Source: Sulfuricella sp. (GTDB taxonomy: Bacteria > Pseudomonadota > Gammaproteobacteria > Burkholderiales > Sulfuricellaceae). From it: a stretch of 7,268 nucleotides of DNA. Of this stretch, positions 1 to 6,820 are shown in pieces; the stretch's first letter is position 1; every line of letters begins with the position of its first letter. The translations under genes and the position numbers were made by a program. The stretch spans positions 1 to 7,268 of the forward strand of contig JAUYSN010000471.1 in assembly GCA_030696235.1 (NCBI GenBank). Reading direction: 5' to 3'. Under the pieces are notes generated by a model. That model did not search any database and had not been told where the DNA came from. It worked only from the letters and a program-made list of their open reading frames with translations.

Positions 1-1075
1 TTTGTCTGAACGTTACCACATGATCCACGGCCAGCCGGATGCCGATTTTTTCGCCGATAGCGTGGTTGTGGTGGCTCGGCACCAGCGACAGCACTGTCCG
101 TCCGCTGGGGAGCAGCAGGGTGTACAGGATATCTGCGCCGCGGAAAGCCTTTTTGGCAACTTCCGCCTGCAATGTGCTGGCATCGTCGTGAAGGATGTCG
201 TCGGGGCGAAGCAGAACATCTACCTGGCAACCGGTTCTGCATTCGAGTGGAATCTCGCCGGCGATTGTGCCCAGTTCGGTTTCCACTTGCCTCTCGTCCA
301 GCACCGCACCCGGCATCAATACTCCCTCGCCGACGAAGTCGGCGACGAAACGGTTGGCGGGGCGGTGGTAGAGGTTGTAGGCGCTGTCCCATTGCTGAAT
401 TTCGCCCTCGTTCATTACGCCGATTTCGTCGGCGATGGCGAAGGCTTCGTGCTGGTCGTGAGTCACCAGCAGCGCGGTGGTGCCCTGCGTCTTGAGGATT
501 TCTCGCACTTCCTGGCCGATCCGCTCGCGCAGGTCCACGTCCAGGCTGGAAAACGGTTCGTCCAGCAGGAGCAGCGACGGGCAGGGGGCCAAAGCTCTGG
601 CCAGTGCCACCCGTTGCTGCTGGCCGCCGGAGAGCTCGTGGGGATATTTGCTGCCGGTATTGGGCAAGCCCACCATTTTCAGCAGGGTTTCCACCCTTTC
701 CTCTCGTGCGGCCTTGTCCCAGTCCTTGAGCCCGAATGCGATGTTGCGCGCCACGCTGAGATGGGGAAATAGCGCGTGGTCCTGGAATACCATGCCGACC
801 CGGCGTTTTTCCGGCGACAGGGTGTAGCCTTCGCGGCTTACTGTTTCTCCTGCCAGCACGATGCTCCCCTCCGCGAGGTTCTCGAAACCGGCGATGGCGC
901 GCAATACCGTGGTCTTGCCGCAGCCGGAAGGCCCAAGCAGGCAGCCGATGTCGCCCTGCTTCAGGCGCAACGACAGGTTGCGCACCACGGGCTGGCTATT
1001 GTAGGCGTAGGAAATGCCCTTCAGTTCAAGCTGGGTTGCGCCATGAATGGGAAGGGGGCATTGCGGGGTGGCCAT
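1..1075 (-). CDS. fbpC: Ferric iron ABC transporter, ATP-binding protein FbpC (3' end cut by window edge)
   Basis: This is the nucleotide-binding subunit that should drive Fe(III) import through FbpB. Translating the minus strand from the ATG at 1075 gives 358 codons with no stop before the edge. Visible motifs are Walker A GPSGCGKT (residues 48-55), Q-loop glutamine 98 in VFQD, signature LSGGQ (148-152), Walker B LLLLDE (168-173), D-loop SSLD (176-179) and switch histidine 206 in LLVTHD. The region after about residue 240 (HRPANRFVADFVGEG, then a beta-rich part with LLRPDD) is the TOBE-type C-terminal domain of the FbpC/PotA/CysA group. FbpC proteins are usually about 350 residues, so only a few residues should be missing. 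It lies 82 bp after fbpB and is presumably the last gene of the fbpABC operon. The ribosome binding site is weak (GGAAAA well upstream). The ATPase class is certain; iron specificity is inferred from the neighbours. Confidence 0.93.
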   Translation of the reverse strand, partial: MATPQCPLPIHGATQLELKGISYAYNSQPVVRNLSLRLKQGDIGCLLGPSGCGKTTVLRAIAGFENLAEGSIVLAGETVSREGYTLSPEKRRVGMVFQDHALFPHLSVARNIAFGLKDWDKAAREERVETLLKMVGLPNTGSKYPHELSGGQQQRVALARALAPCPSLLLLDEPFSSLDVDLRERIGQEVREILKTQGTTALLVTHDQHEAFAIADEIGVMNEGEIQQWDSAYNLYHRPANRFVADFVGEGVLMPGAVLDERQVETELGTIAGEIPLECRTGCQVDVLLRPDDILHDDASTLQAEVAKKAFRGADILYTLLLPSGRTVLSLVPSHHNHAIGEKIGIRLAVDHVVTFRQ

Positions 1076-1157
1076 AATCAAGTTTTCGGTTTTCCGTTGT
1101 CGGTAAGAAGCAAAAAGCCTCAAGGGTTTATCTGATCGCTGACGAGTGACAGTTTCT

Positions 1158-2759
1158 TTAACTATTGGTTTCAGTATGCCTGACCAGCAGTGCGATTGGC
1201 AGCAGCCCCGCGAGCACCAGCGCTACGGCGGGAAGCGCGGCGCGCTCCCATTCCCCTTCCGAGGTCATTTCGAAAATGCGCACCGCCAGGGTGTCCCAGC
1301 CGAAGGGACGGGTCATCAGGGTGATCGGCATTTCCTTCATCACGTCGACGAATACCAGCGCCGCAGCCGAGAACAAGCCGCCGCGCAGCATCGGCAGATG
1401 GACCCGGCGCAACATTTGCAGGCCGCTAACGCCGAAAGTGCGGGCGGCCTCGTCGAGGTTGCGCGTGATGCGCTGCATGGCGCTTTCCACGGGATTGTAG
1501 CCGACTGCGAGGAAACGGGTAAGGTAGGCGGGGAGCATCACCAGCAGCGTGCCCTGTAGCAGCAGGCCGGGGTTGTGGCCGAACCAGGCCTTGCTCAGGT
1601 GAATCAGCTGGTTGTCCAGCCAGGCCAGCGGAATGATGATGCCCACCGCCAGCACCGGGCCAGGGACGGCGTAGCCGAGGGTGGCGATGCGCACGACGAT
1701 GCGCGTCCAGGGGTCGGTGTGGCGGCGCTGGGCATAGACCAGGACCAGCGCGCATGCCACGGTAAGGCCGGCCGCGATGGCGCCGAGAGACAGGGAATGC
1801 CAGAGAAAGCCCAGGTAGCGTTCGTCGAAATCCTGGGCAAATACGCTGGCAGACCACAGCACCAGCTGTGCAACCGGCAGAACGAATGCGCTCAGCAGCA
1901 CCGTCGCGGCGAAACCGGAGGCCAGCCAGCCACGCCATCCCGCCAGGCGAATTCGCTCGCTCTGCGTGTGCCTGCCCGCTTGGGCGTAGCGCAGCCGCGA
2001 GCGGGAAAGCTGCTCCAGCAAGATCAGGGCGAACACCAGCAGCACCAGCACCGAAGCGAGCTGGGATGCGCCGCTCAGGGAAAACAGGCCGAACCAGGTC
2101 TTGTAGATGGCGGTGGTGAAGGTGTCATAGTTGAATACCGCCACCGTACCGAAATCCGCCAGGGTTTCCATCAGGGCCAGCATCAGCCCGCCCATGATCC
2201 ACGGCCTGGCCATCGGCAGGGCGACGCGGAAGAAACCCTCGGCGCGGCTGCACCCGAGGGATTGGGCGGCTTCCAGGGCGCTGCGCCCCTGGGTGAGAAA
2301 GGCGTTGCGGGCGAGCAGGTAGACGTAGGGGTAGAGCGCCAGCGTCATCACCAGCACGAGGCCGCCGCCGGAGCGGATTCCGGGAAACCAGGCGCTGCTG
2401 CCGAAGGCTGTCCGCAGCAAGGTCTGCACCGGGCCGGTGAAATCCAGCCAGGCGACAAAGACGAAAGCGGTGACGTAGGCGGGCACGGCGAGTGGCAGCA
2501 GCAGCGCCCAGGAGAAGAATTTCCTGCCGGGAAAGTCGCATGCCGCGGTCAGCCAGGCGAGGCTCACCCCGAGCAGGGTGACTCCGGCAGCGACGCCGAA
2601 CACCAGCTTGAAGGTGTTGGCCAGCAGTCCCGGCAGCACATGTTCGGCGAGATGCCGCCAGATTTCGCGCTCCGGCGAGAGGAACGAGGCCAGCACCACT
2701 GTCAGCGGAACGACGATCAGCAGGGCGATGGCAAAAGCAGCCAAACGCCAGCCGTCCAT
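1158..2759 (-). CDS. fbpB: Ferric iron ABC transporter, fused double permease FbpB
   Basis: This is the inner-membrane permease of an Fe(III) importer, carrying two fused binding-protein-dependent permease domains in one chain of 533 residues, as is usual for FbpB/SfuB. There are about twelve hydrophobic segments. Each half has an EAA loop that docks the ATPase: EAAQSLG...LPMARPW near residues 163-183 and EAARTFG...LPMLRGG near 437-457. The frame stays open upstream to a GTG at 2846 that overlaps the end of fbpA. I prefer the ATG at 2759 (MDGWRLAAF) because it puts the first membrane segment at the N-terminus, and because the extra 29 codons would encode the intergenic terminator stem-loop and its T-rich tail. 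No clear Shine-Dalgarno precedes this ATG, so its initiation is likely weak. The gene sits between fbpA and fbpC in the classical order. Confidence 0.93.
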   Translation of the reverse strand: MDGWRLAAFAIALLIVVPLTVVLASFLSPEREIWRHLAEHVLPGLLANTFKLVFGVAAGVTLLGVSLAWLTAACDFPGRKFFSWALLLPLAVPAYVTAFVFVAWLDFTGPVQTLLRTAFGSSAWFPGIRSGGGLVLVMTLALYPYVYLLARNAFLTQGRSALEAAQSLGCSRAEGFFRVALPMARPWIMGGLMLALMETLADFGTVAVFNYDTFTTAIYKTWFGLFSLSGASQLASVLVLLVFALILLEQLSRSRLRYAQAGRHTQSERIRLAGWRGWLASGFAATVLLSAFVLPVAQLVLWSASVFAQDFDERYLGFLWHSLSLGAIAAGLTVACALVLVYAQRRHTDPWTRIVVRIATLGYAVPGPVLAVGIIIPLAWLDNQLIHLSKAWFGHNPGLLLQGTLLVMLPAYLTRFLAVGYNPVESAMQRITRNLDEAARTFGVSGLQMLRRVHLPMLRGGLFSAAALVFVDVMKEMPITLMTRPFGWDTLAVRIFEMTSEGEWERAALPAVALVLAGLLPIALLVRHTETNS

Positions 2760-2771
2760 GAAAGAGGAACG

Positions 2772-2802
2772 AAAAAACACAAAAGCGCCAATTGGCGCCT
2801 TT
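2772..2802 (-). terminator. fbpA-fbpB intergenic stem-loop with U-rich tail (partial terminator)
   Basis: Read on the minus strand, a 9-bp stem (AAAGGCGCC against GGCGCTTTT, one G-U pair) encloses an AATT loop and is followed by GTGTTTTTT. It begins 27 bases after the fbpA stop and ends 12 bases before the preferred fbpB ATG. This is the form of an intrinsic terminator. Within an operon it would cause partial termination and mRNA 3'-end stabilisation, giving excess periplasmic binding protein over permease and ATPase, as is common for binding-protein-dependent importers. The structure is read directly; the leakiness is inferred from the downstream genes. Confidence 0.8.
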
Positions 2803-2829
2803 GCGGGACTTGCGGAAGAAGGGTTCAAA

Positions 2830-3831
2830 TTACTTGTATCCGGCACGGTCCATCAATTTTACGGCAGCCGCCTGCAATTCACCAGCCTTGGCGACGTTGA
2901 CCGGGTTCTGCCTGAAGCTGCCCCATGCAGCCACCACAGGATCGGACTTTACCGCCGGATTGGCCGGGTATTCCAGGTTGACGTCGGCGAACAGGTTTTG
3001 CGCCTTTTCGGAGGAGAGCCATTCCAGCAGTTTGATCGCTTCCTTCTCGTGCTTGGCGTGCTGGGTGACGCCGGCGCCGGAAACGTTGACGTGGACGCCG
3101 TTTTGTTTCTGGTTCGGCCAGAAAATGCCCAGCGGCAGGCCGGGCTTCTTCTCGACCAGGCGGCCGAAGTAATAGGTGTTGGCGATGCCCACGTCGCACT
3201 GCCCGGCGGCAATGGCTTCCAGCATCTTGGTGTCGTCTGGGAAGGGGTCGGTGGCGAGGTTGGCGACCCAGGATTTGACGACCTGCTCGGCCCTGGCCTC
3301 GCCGTGCTCGGCGATCATCATCGCCACCAGCGACTGGTTGTAGACCTTCTTGGCGGTGCGCAGGCACAACCGGCCTTTCCACTTCGGGCTGCCGAGATCC
3401 TCGTAGGTAGACAACTCTGCCGGTTTCACCTTCTGGTTGTTGAAGAAAATGGTGCGGGCGCGCACCGACAGGCCGAACCACTGGTTGCCGGGGTCGCGCA
3501 GGTGAGCCGGGATATTGGCGGTCAGCACCTTCGACTGCACCGGCCTGAGCGAGCCTTCCCGGGCGGCTTCCCACAGGTTGCCCGCGTCCACCGTGATCAG
3601 CATGTCCGCCGGAGTGTTCTCGCCCTCGGCCTTGAGGCGCTGCAGCAGCGCACCTTCCTTGTCGGTGACGAACTTGATCTTGACGCCGGATTCCTTGGTG
3701 TAGGCGTCGAACAGGGGCTTGATCAACTGCTCGTTACGGGCGGAATAGACCACCACTTCATCGGCCAGCGCTTGTGCGGCGAAAGCGAAAATGGTAACGC
3801 CGAGCAGGGCGCCGAAGCTAAGTTTGTTCAT
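2830..3831 (-). CDS. fbpA: Periplasmic ferric iron-binding protein FbpA
   Basis: This is the periplasmic Fe(III) receptor of the importer, 333 residues long, the usual size of the FbpA/FutA family. A Sec signal peptide occupies residues 1-23 with an AXA site (ALA before [10 protein letters not shown]). The mature protein starts with the typical [11 protein letters not shown] segment. The conserved adjacent tyrosines (Y220, Y221 in NTYYFGRL) supply iron-binding phenolates in this family, and Y143 in STYEDLG is a plausible third ligand. The N-terminal strand reads YSARN and lacks the histidine that Neisseria-type FbpA uses as a ligand, so this resembles the tyrosine-rich FutA or Mannheimia FbpA type. 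That subtype call is inference. The ATG at 3831 has GGAGG six bases upstream. It is the first gene of the operon, behind a Fur-box promoter and followed by a stem-loop terminator. Confidence 0.95.
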   Translation of the reverse strand: MNKLSFGALLGVTIFAFAAQALADEVVVYSARNEQLIKPLFDAYTKESGVKIKFVTDKEGALLQRLKAEGENTPADMLITVDAGNLWEAAREGSLRPVQSKVLTANIPAHLRDPGNQWFGLSVRARTIFFNNQKVKPAELSTYEDLGSPKWKGRLCLRTAKKVYNQSLVAMMIAEHGEARAEQVVKSWVANLATDPFPDDTKMLEAIAAGQCDVGIANTYYFGRLVEKKPGLPLGIFWPNQKQNGVHVNVSGAGVTQHAKHEKEAIKLLEWLSSEKAQNLFADVNLEYPANPAVKSDPVVAAWGSFRQNPVNVAKAGELQAAAVKLMDRAGYK

Positions 3832-3837
3832 TTGCAG

Positions 3838-3842
3838 CCTCC
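3838..3842 (-). promoter_or_regulatory. fbpA ribosome binding site
   Basis: GGAGG on the minus strand lies six bases before the fbpA ATG. It is the strongest Shine-Dalgarno in the operon, in contrast to the weak sites before fbpB and fbpC, and fits high FbpA output. Confidence 0.85.
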
Positions 3843-3866
3843 AACAGTAAATTTGGGTGAACGATG

Positions 3867-3895
3867 AATATAGCGCAAATGCGAATCGTTATCAA
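3867..3895 (-). promoter_or_regulatory. Sigma-70-type promoter of fbpABC
   Basis: On the minus strand, -35 TTGATA (3890-3895) and -10 TATATT (3867-3872) are separated by exactly 17 bases. This puts a start site near 3860 and a leader of about 28 bases. The -35 box and part of the spacer are covered by the Fur box. Confidence 0.75.
3875..3893. promoter_or_regulatory. Fur box (iron-responsive operator) over the fbpA promoter
   Basis: The plus strand reads GCAAATGCGAATCGTTATC. I counted 14 of 19 matches to the consensus GATAATGATAATCATTATC, and the opposite strand also matches well because the site is palindromic. It overlaps the -35 element and most of the spacer, so Fe-loaded Fur would block RNA polymerase. 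This predicts repression when iron is plentiful, as known for Fbp-type importers. Confidence 0.78.
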
Positions 3896-3999
3896 CAATA
3901 ATTATTTTGGGAAAAACCGGCTAGTAGGTACAAGCAACAACAACGATTGCTCTAACGGACATGGTGAGAAGTTCCGTCCCAAATGATGAACATCGGTAA

Positions 4000-4856
4000 C
4001 TACTCAGGTACAGCCATCTTTCTCCTTCCCCCTTGCAGAGCGGATTCCCGCAGGGGGTGAACGGCGGTGATGGCCAGGATGTCGCGACGCAGGTCGCCGC
4101 TGAAGGCGAAGGCATCGCCTTCGTAATCGGTCAGGATTTCGACTTCGAGACCGGGCCCGCAGAGGATCTGGTAAGCACGGTTCACCATCGCCTCACTCGA
4201 TCCATGCACGCCCGGGACGGCGGGCGGGCGGTGGGGAATGGCCAAGTAGGCGCGGGCGATGCCGGCGTCCCGGAGAAAATACCCCAAGTCCGTCAGTTCC
4301 GCCGGACTGTCGTTGACATCGGTCAGCAGCATGGTTTCGCTCACCAGAGTGCCCGCAAAACTCCGGGTGAAGGAGCGGATGCCGTCGAGGATGTCGGGCA
4401 GCTTCAAATCCGGGTGCGGCCGGTTGATGCGCCGCCAGGTGGCCTCATCGACACCGTCTACCTTGACGCTGACCCAGTCGGCCCGACCGAGTGCATCGCG
4501 CACCTCCGGCCGCCAGATCAGCGAGGCATTGCTGATCACCGCGATGGGCAGGTCGAGCGGGCGCAGCGCGTCGATGGCGGCGGACAGCTGAATATCGAGG
4601 GTCGGTTCGCCGTCCGGCACGAAGGTGAGGTAATCCACCGTCTCGCCCTAGGCGCGCACTGCTTCCAGACGCTGGCTGACCTGCCGAAAAATCATATCCG
4701 GCGGGTAGAAAGCGCGCGGAGCGATTTCCTGGGCGGCCGTGGGGCCCACCGGGCAATAGACGCACGAGTAGCTGCAATGCTTGGGCGGGATGTTGTTGAT
4801 CCCCCCAGGCTGCGGCCGAGACGGCGAGAGGGGACGGGGCCGAAGGCGATTTCCAT
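4000..4856 (-). pseudogene. Radical SAM protein, COG0731-like, broken by a frameshift and a nonsense codon
   Basis: The reading starts at the ATG at 4856 as MEIAFGPVPSRRLGRSLG, a family N-terminus. It then leaves frame at a six-G run (4801-4806, C6 on the plus strand). Family proteins continue as LGINNIPP, which resumes in another frame as INNIPPKHCSYSCVYCPVG. This contains the radical SAM CxxxCxxC cluster (4753-4776). That frame meets TAG at 4648-4650 and continues unchanged as GETVDYLTFVPDGEPTLD. The rest (NASLIWRPEV, WRRINRPHPDLKLP, TMLLTDVND) matches radical SAM proteins related to wyosine synthetases. The last residues, GGRRKMAVPE before TAG at 4000, do not look like the usual C-terminus, so the 3' end may also be altered. 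An unbroken gene would encode roughly 285 residues. The longest intact piece (4000-4638, from a GTG) lacks the Fe-S cysteines and could not be an active enzyme. About 100 bp between its end and the fbpA promoter shows nothing recognisable. Confidence 0.8.
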
Positions 4857-4862
4857 GGTTTG

Positions 4863-5023
4863 TCAGTGCCCGAAGTGGAAGAAAGTAATAGTGCCGATGC
4901 CTGCCAGGATCAGCAGCGTCTGGCTGGCAACCGCCTTGGCCCCGGTGCGGCGATGCCGTCCGGGCACCAAGTCGGCCACGGCGATGTAAATGAAGCTGGC
5001 GGCAGAAATGGCCAGGGCATATT
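4863..5023 (-). pseudogene. C-terminal remnant of a ZIP-family metal transporter
   Basis: Reading the minus strand down to the TGA at 4863 gives KYALAISAASFIYIAVADLV, then a PGRHRRTGAKA loop and a final hydrophobic helix with FFHFGH before the stop. The helix carrying ASFIYIAVADLVPGRH matches a conserved C-terminal transmembrane segment of ZIP (zinc/iron permease) transporters. Recognisable sequence begins near 5010. Upstream, the same frame only reads out-of-frame through the neighbouring gene, so roughly the first three-quarters of a normal ZIP protein is absent. The remnant ends six bases before the radical SAM start. It has no start or ribosome binding site of its own (only a GTG at 5075 inside the neighbour). 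The ZIP assignment rests on one motif block; the truncation is directly visible. The exact left limit of the remnant is approximate. Confidence 0.6.
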
Positions 5024-5467
5024 TCAATTCAATGAAATCCCGTGACTGATCAGCCAATTCTCGTCCAGTTCCCACTTCACTTCGGTGATGCCGGGTTGTT
5101 CGAGTACGATATTTTTCGCTTCTGACTGCACCTTTGCCAACGCCTTCTCCGCCGCGACAAAATCTGGATTGTCCCGCGCTTTTCCGGCCAGCGAGGGGTA
5201 AAGTGCACCGATCATGCGATACACCGGCACAGCCGGGGAGCGAGGCGTCGCCATCACCGCCACCGTGCCTTCCAATCGTAGCACCCGAAACGGGTAAAGG
5301 TAATCGCGCAATGCCGGGCTACCTTTTTCCTGAATCGCCTGGTTCAGGGCTGCCACCTTGGGGTCGGTGCGTAGCCCGAACCAGTAGATTGCGCCGAGCG
5401 CGAGAACGACGATAAGGGCAATAAGGGCAATCGCTGTTTTTTTGCCAAGACTGGATTCGTGTTTCAA
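5024..5467 (-). CDS. Small membrane-anchored protein of unknown function
   Basis: This encodes 147 residues. A basic N-terminus (KHESSLGKK) is followed by one hydrophobic helix at about 11-31 (AIALIALIVVLALGAIYWFG). The remaining roughly 115 polar residues include FRVLRLEGTVAVMATPRSPA, YRMIGALYPSLAG and a closing VLEQPGITEVKWELDENWLI. The topology suggests a signal anchor with a periplasmic domain. The first codon is TTG at 5467, chosen because GAGGAG lies five bases upstream and no ATG is available nearby. I recall similar short proteins in betaproteobacteria but do not know a function. It is separated by 139 bp from the haem protein gene upstream. Its stop codon abuts the ZIP remnant. Codon use is like its neighbours and the frame is intact, so it is probably a real gene. 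Confidence 0.75.
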   Translation of the reverse strand: MKHESSLGKKTAIALIALIVVLALGAIYWFGLRTDPKVAALNQAIQEKGSPALRDYLYPFRVLRLEGTVAVMATPRSPAVPVYRMIGALYPSLAGKARDNPDFVAAEKALAKVQSEAKNIVLEQPGITEVKWELDENWLISHGISLN

Positions 5468-5472
5468 AATTT

Positions 5473-5478
5473 CTCCTC
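5473..5478 (-). promoter_or_regulatory. Ribosome binding site deciding a TTG start
   Basis: GAGGAG on the minus strand, five bases before TTG at 5467. It is the main support for the non-ATG start of the small membrane protein gene. Confidence 0.7.
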
Positions 5479-5606
5479 GTCATCAAGATGTGTTGCCATC
5501 ATTTTTAGCGTGGACGGTATTTGCTGGCTGGACCGGCCTTGGCCTGGATTGCGCCTTTACTACGGCAAACTGGGTTGACTTTCTCGTGCGCCCAACCGGT
5601 TTGGCG

Positions 5607-6197
5607 TCACCGCGCCGGGGTAAGGGTCAGACCCAGCAATGTCGTACTGGACTTGAGATGGAGGTAATAAAGCGCTTCAGTGGCGACCGGCAGGGTTCGG
5701 TCACATGCCCGATTTTTGCACAGTTGTTCTTCCAGCAGCACGTCAAATTTTTCGTTTGTGATGTGTACACTCGCTTCCGCCTTCCCGTCAAAGCGCAAGC
5801 CCAGGTGATAGACCCCCCGGCGCATTCTGCCCAAAGGGATGAAGTAGCTATCGCCATCAGGGCTTCGCCACTGCCGTAACGCTTCCTCACCCCACACGCC
5901 ATTGGCGGGAATGGCGTCCGGCAGGGGGTAATGGGCGCAAAGTTCCTTGGTGTACTTGAGGATGGCGAAAAGCTCCTCCACCTCCAGGGAAGAAGAAGAG
6001 GGGAGGTAGCGCCGCACATGACTGCGGGTAGCCGCAACGCCGGAAGAAAAGCTCAGGCGCCCACTGCACTCACCCTCATGACAGCGGGTGCATACGGTGT
6101 TGAATTTTACCGCCGTTGCCCGAGACACTTCTGCCTCACCCATCGTCGCATAGGCCAGCCCCACGGCGGCAACTCCAATGGCTCGCAACATACCCAT
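5607..6197 (-). CDS. Exported protein with one haem-c site (putative monohaem cytochrome c)
   Basis: This encodes 196 residues from the ATG at 6197. A signal peptide (MGMLRAIGVAAVGLAYATMGEA) precedes a single CxxCH haem-attachment motif, CTRCH, at residues 36-40. This indicates periplasmic maturation and one covalent haem. The context TVCTRCHEGECSGRLSF carries a fourth cysteine (44) right after the haem site. Further cysteines occur at 87 (ELCAHYPLP), 160 and 165 (LCKNRACDR), which could form disulfides. The half after about residue 100 is rich in alternating hydrophobic residues and looks like a beta-sandwich rather than a classical class I cytochrome fold (inference). A GTG at 6212, two bases after the DUF3501 stop, is an alternative start adding five residues. 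Neither start has a strong Shine-Dalgarno, so translation may be coupled to the gene before it. I do not recognise a named family. Confidence 0.8.
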   Translation of the reverse strand: MGMLRAIGVAAVGLAYATMGEAEVSRATAVKFNTVCTRCHEGECSGRLSFSSGVAATRSHVRRYLPSSSSLEVEELFAILKYTKELCAHYPLPDAIPANGVWGEEALRQWRSPDGDSYFIPLGRMRRGVYHLGLRFDGKAEASVHITNEKFDVLLEEQLCKNRACDRTLPVATEALYYLHLKSSTTLLGLTLTPAR

Positions 6198-6214
6198 GCG
6201 AATTGGCGCCACAC

Positions 6215-6796
6215 TTAAATCAAGTCACCGGCTAGCGAGTCGCGCACAGCCTGCGGCAATTCTGTTTTCTCGTGGCAGGCGGGATGGTCGATACCCGCGC
6301 TGATTATTGCCCCTTGCTTCACTGCGGCGATCATTTCCGGGGTGAGTTCGAAGCGCAGGAAGTGCACCGATGCGGTCTTGTCTTCGGTTTCTCTGTCCAG
6401 GTCTTCGTTGGCGATGGGGTAAACCTTGCCGAGTCCTTCTACCTGCACCCACACGGCTTTTTCAATGCCGATGAGACGAGCCAGAGCCTGCTTCCGCTCC
6501 GCCTCGTCCTCGTACTCCACCATGAAGGCGGCCTTCCAGTTGCTGCCGTCGGGAATAAGCGGATTGTAGACATCCAGCTCATCCTGTATACCTTCTGGCT
6601 CGAAGATGCGTTCCAGGCGCAGCATTTCCTGGACCTGGTACTGCATGGTGAGGGCGTCCTCGAAATAGAGGGCGGCATGGGGGCCGATCGGCACTCGGCG
6701 ATGCTGCTTGTGTTCCATCACCTTGGCGCGGAAATCGGGACGGATTGCCGCATATTTCTCCAGGGAGTAAAGATCGTCTCGGGTCAACTTGCCCAT
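6215..6796 (-). CDS. DUF3501 family protein
   Basis: This encodes 193 residues, full length for the family. The N-terminus LTRDDLYSLEKYAAIRPDFR, then VPIGPHAALYFEDALTMQYQ and NPLIPDGSNWKAAFMVEYED, and the C-terminal VHFLRFELTPEMIAAVKQGA with SAGIDHPA are the recognisable blocks of DUF3501. There is no signal peptide or membrane segment, so it should be cytoplasmic. The function is unknown. In many proteobacteria, DUF3501 genes lie next to rubrerythrin-like and heterodisulfide-reductase-like Fe-S proteins, which suggests a role in iron or redox metabolism (from memory of genome contexts). Here the upstream neighbour, 24 bp away, is an EncFtn-like ferritin and the downstream one is a haem-c protein, keeping the same theme. 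The ATG at 6796 has AAAGGA seven bases upstream. Confidence 0.9.
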   Translation of the reverse strand: MGKLTRDDLYSLEKYAAIRPDFRAKVMEHKQHRRVPIGPHAALYFEDALTMQYQVQEMLRLERIFEPEGIQDELDVYNPLIPDGSNWKAAFMVEYEDEAERKQALARLIGIEKAVWVQVEGLGKVYPIANEDLDRETEDKTASVHFLRFELTPEMIAAVKQGAIISAGIDHPACHEKTELPQAVRDSLAGDLI

Positions 6797-6820
6797 GGGG
6801 TTGTCCTTTCTGATCCATTT

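Noticed and set aside
2..772. Long open frame on the plus strand opposite fbpC
   Set aside because: Its translation has no recognisable domain, and the opposite strand carries all ABC ATPase motifs in order; it is an antisense shadow of GC-rich coding DNA.
1115..1130. Possible attenuator between fbpB and fbpC (AAACCC-TTGA-GGCTTT on the minus strand)
   Set aside because: The stem has an internal C-C mismatch and only two G-C pairs next to the loop; too weak to call a terminator.
2760..2846. GTG start giving a 29-residue N-terminal extension of FbpB
   Set aside because: The extension is encoded by the terminator stem-loop and T-run, overlaps fbpA, and precedes a good hydrophobic N-terminus at the ATG.
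1575..2900. 441-codon plus-strand frame opposite fbpB
   Set aside because: The product is a glutamine/glycine-rich string typical of antisense reading, while the minus strand encodes the permease with both EAA loops.
2578..3867. 429-codon plus-strand frame opposite fbpA
   Set aside because: It mirrors fbpA and runs across the fbpA promoter and the terminator; no domain is seen.
4648..4650. TAG as a recoded codon (readthrough or pyrrolysine)
   Set aside because: No downstream recoding element is visible, the position is a linker, and a second lesion lies upstream in the same gene; pseudogene decay is simpler.
4033..4989. 318-codon plus-strand frame across the radical SAM and ZIP remnants
   Set aside because: It could have been a real gene explaining the broken minus-strand frames, but its translation is low-complexity antisense while the minus strand shows conserved radical SAM blocks on both sides of each lesion.
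5588..5605. Near-palindrome around AACCGGTT just after the haem protein gene
   Set aside because: There is no loop and no U-run, so it is not a terminator, and it matches no operator I know.
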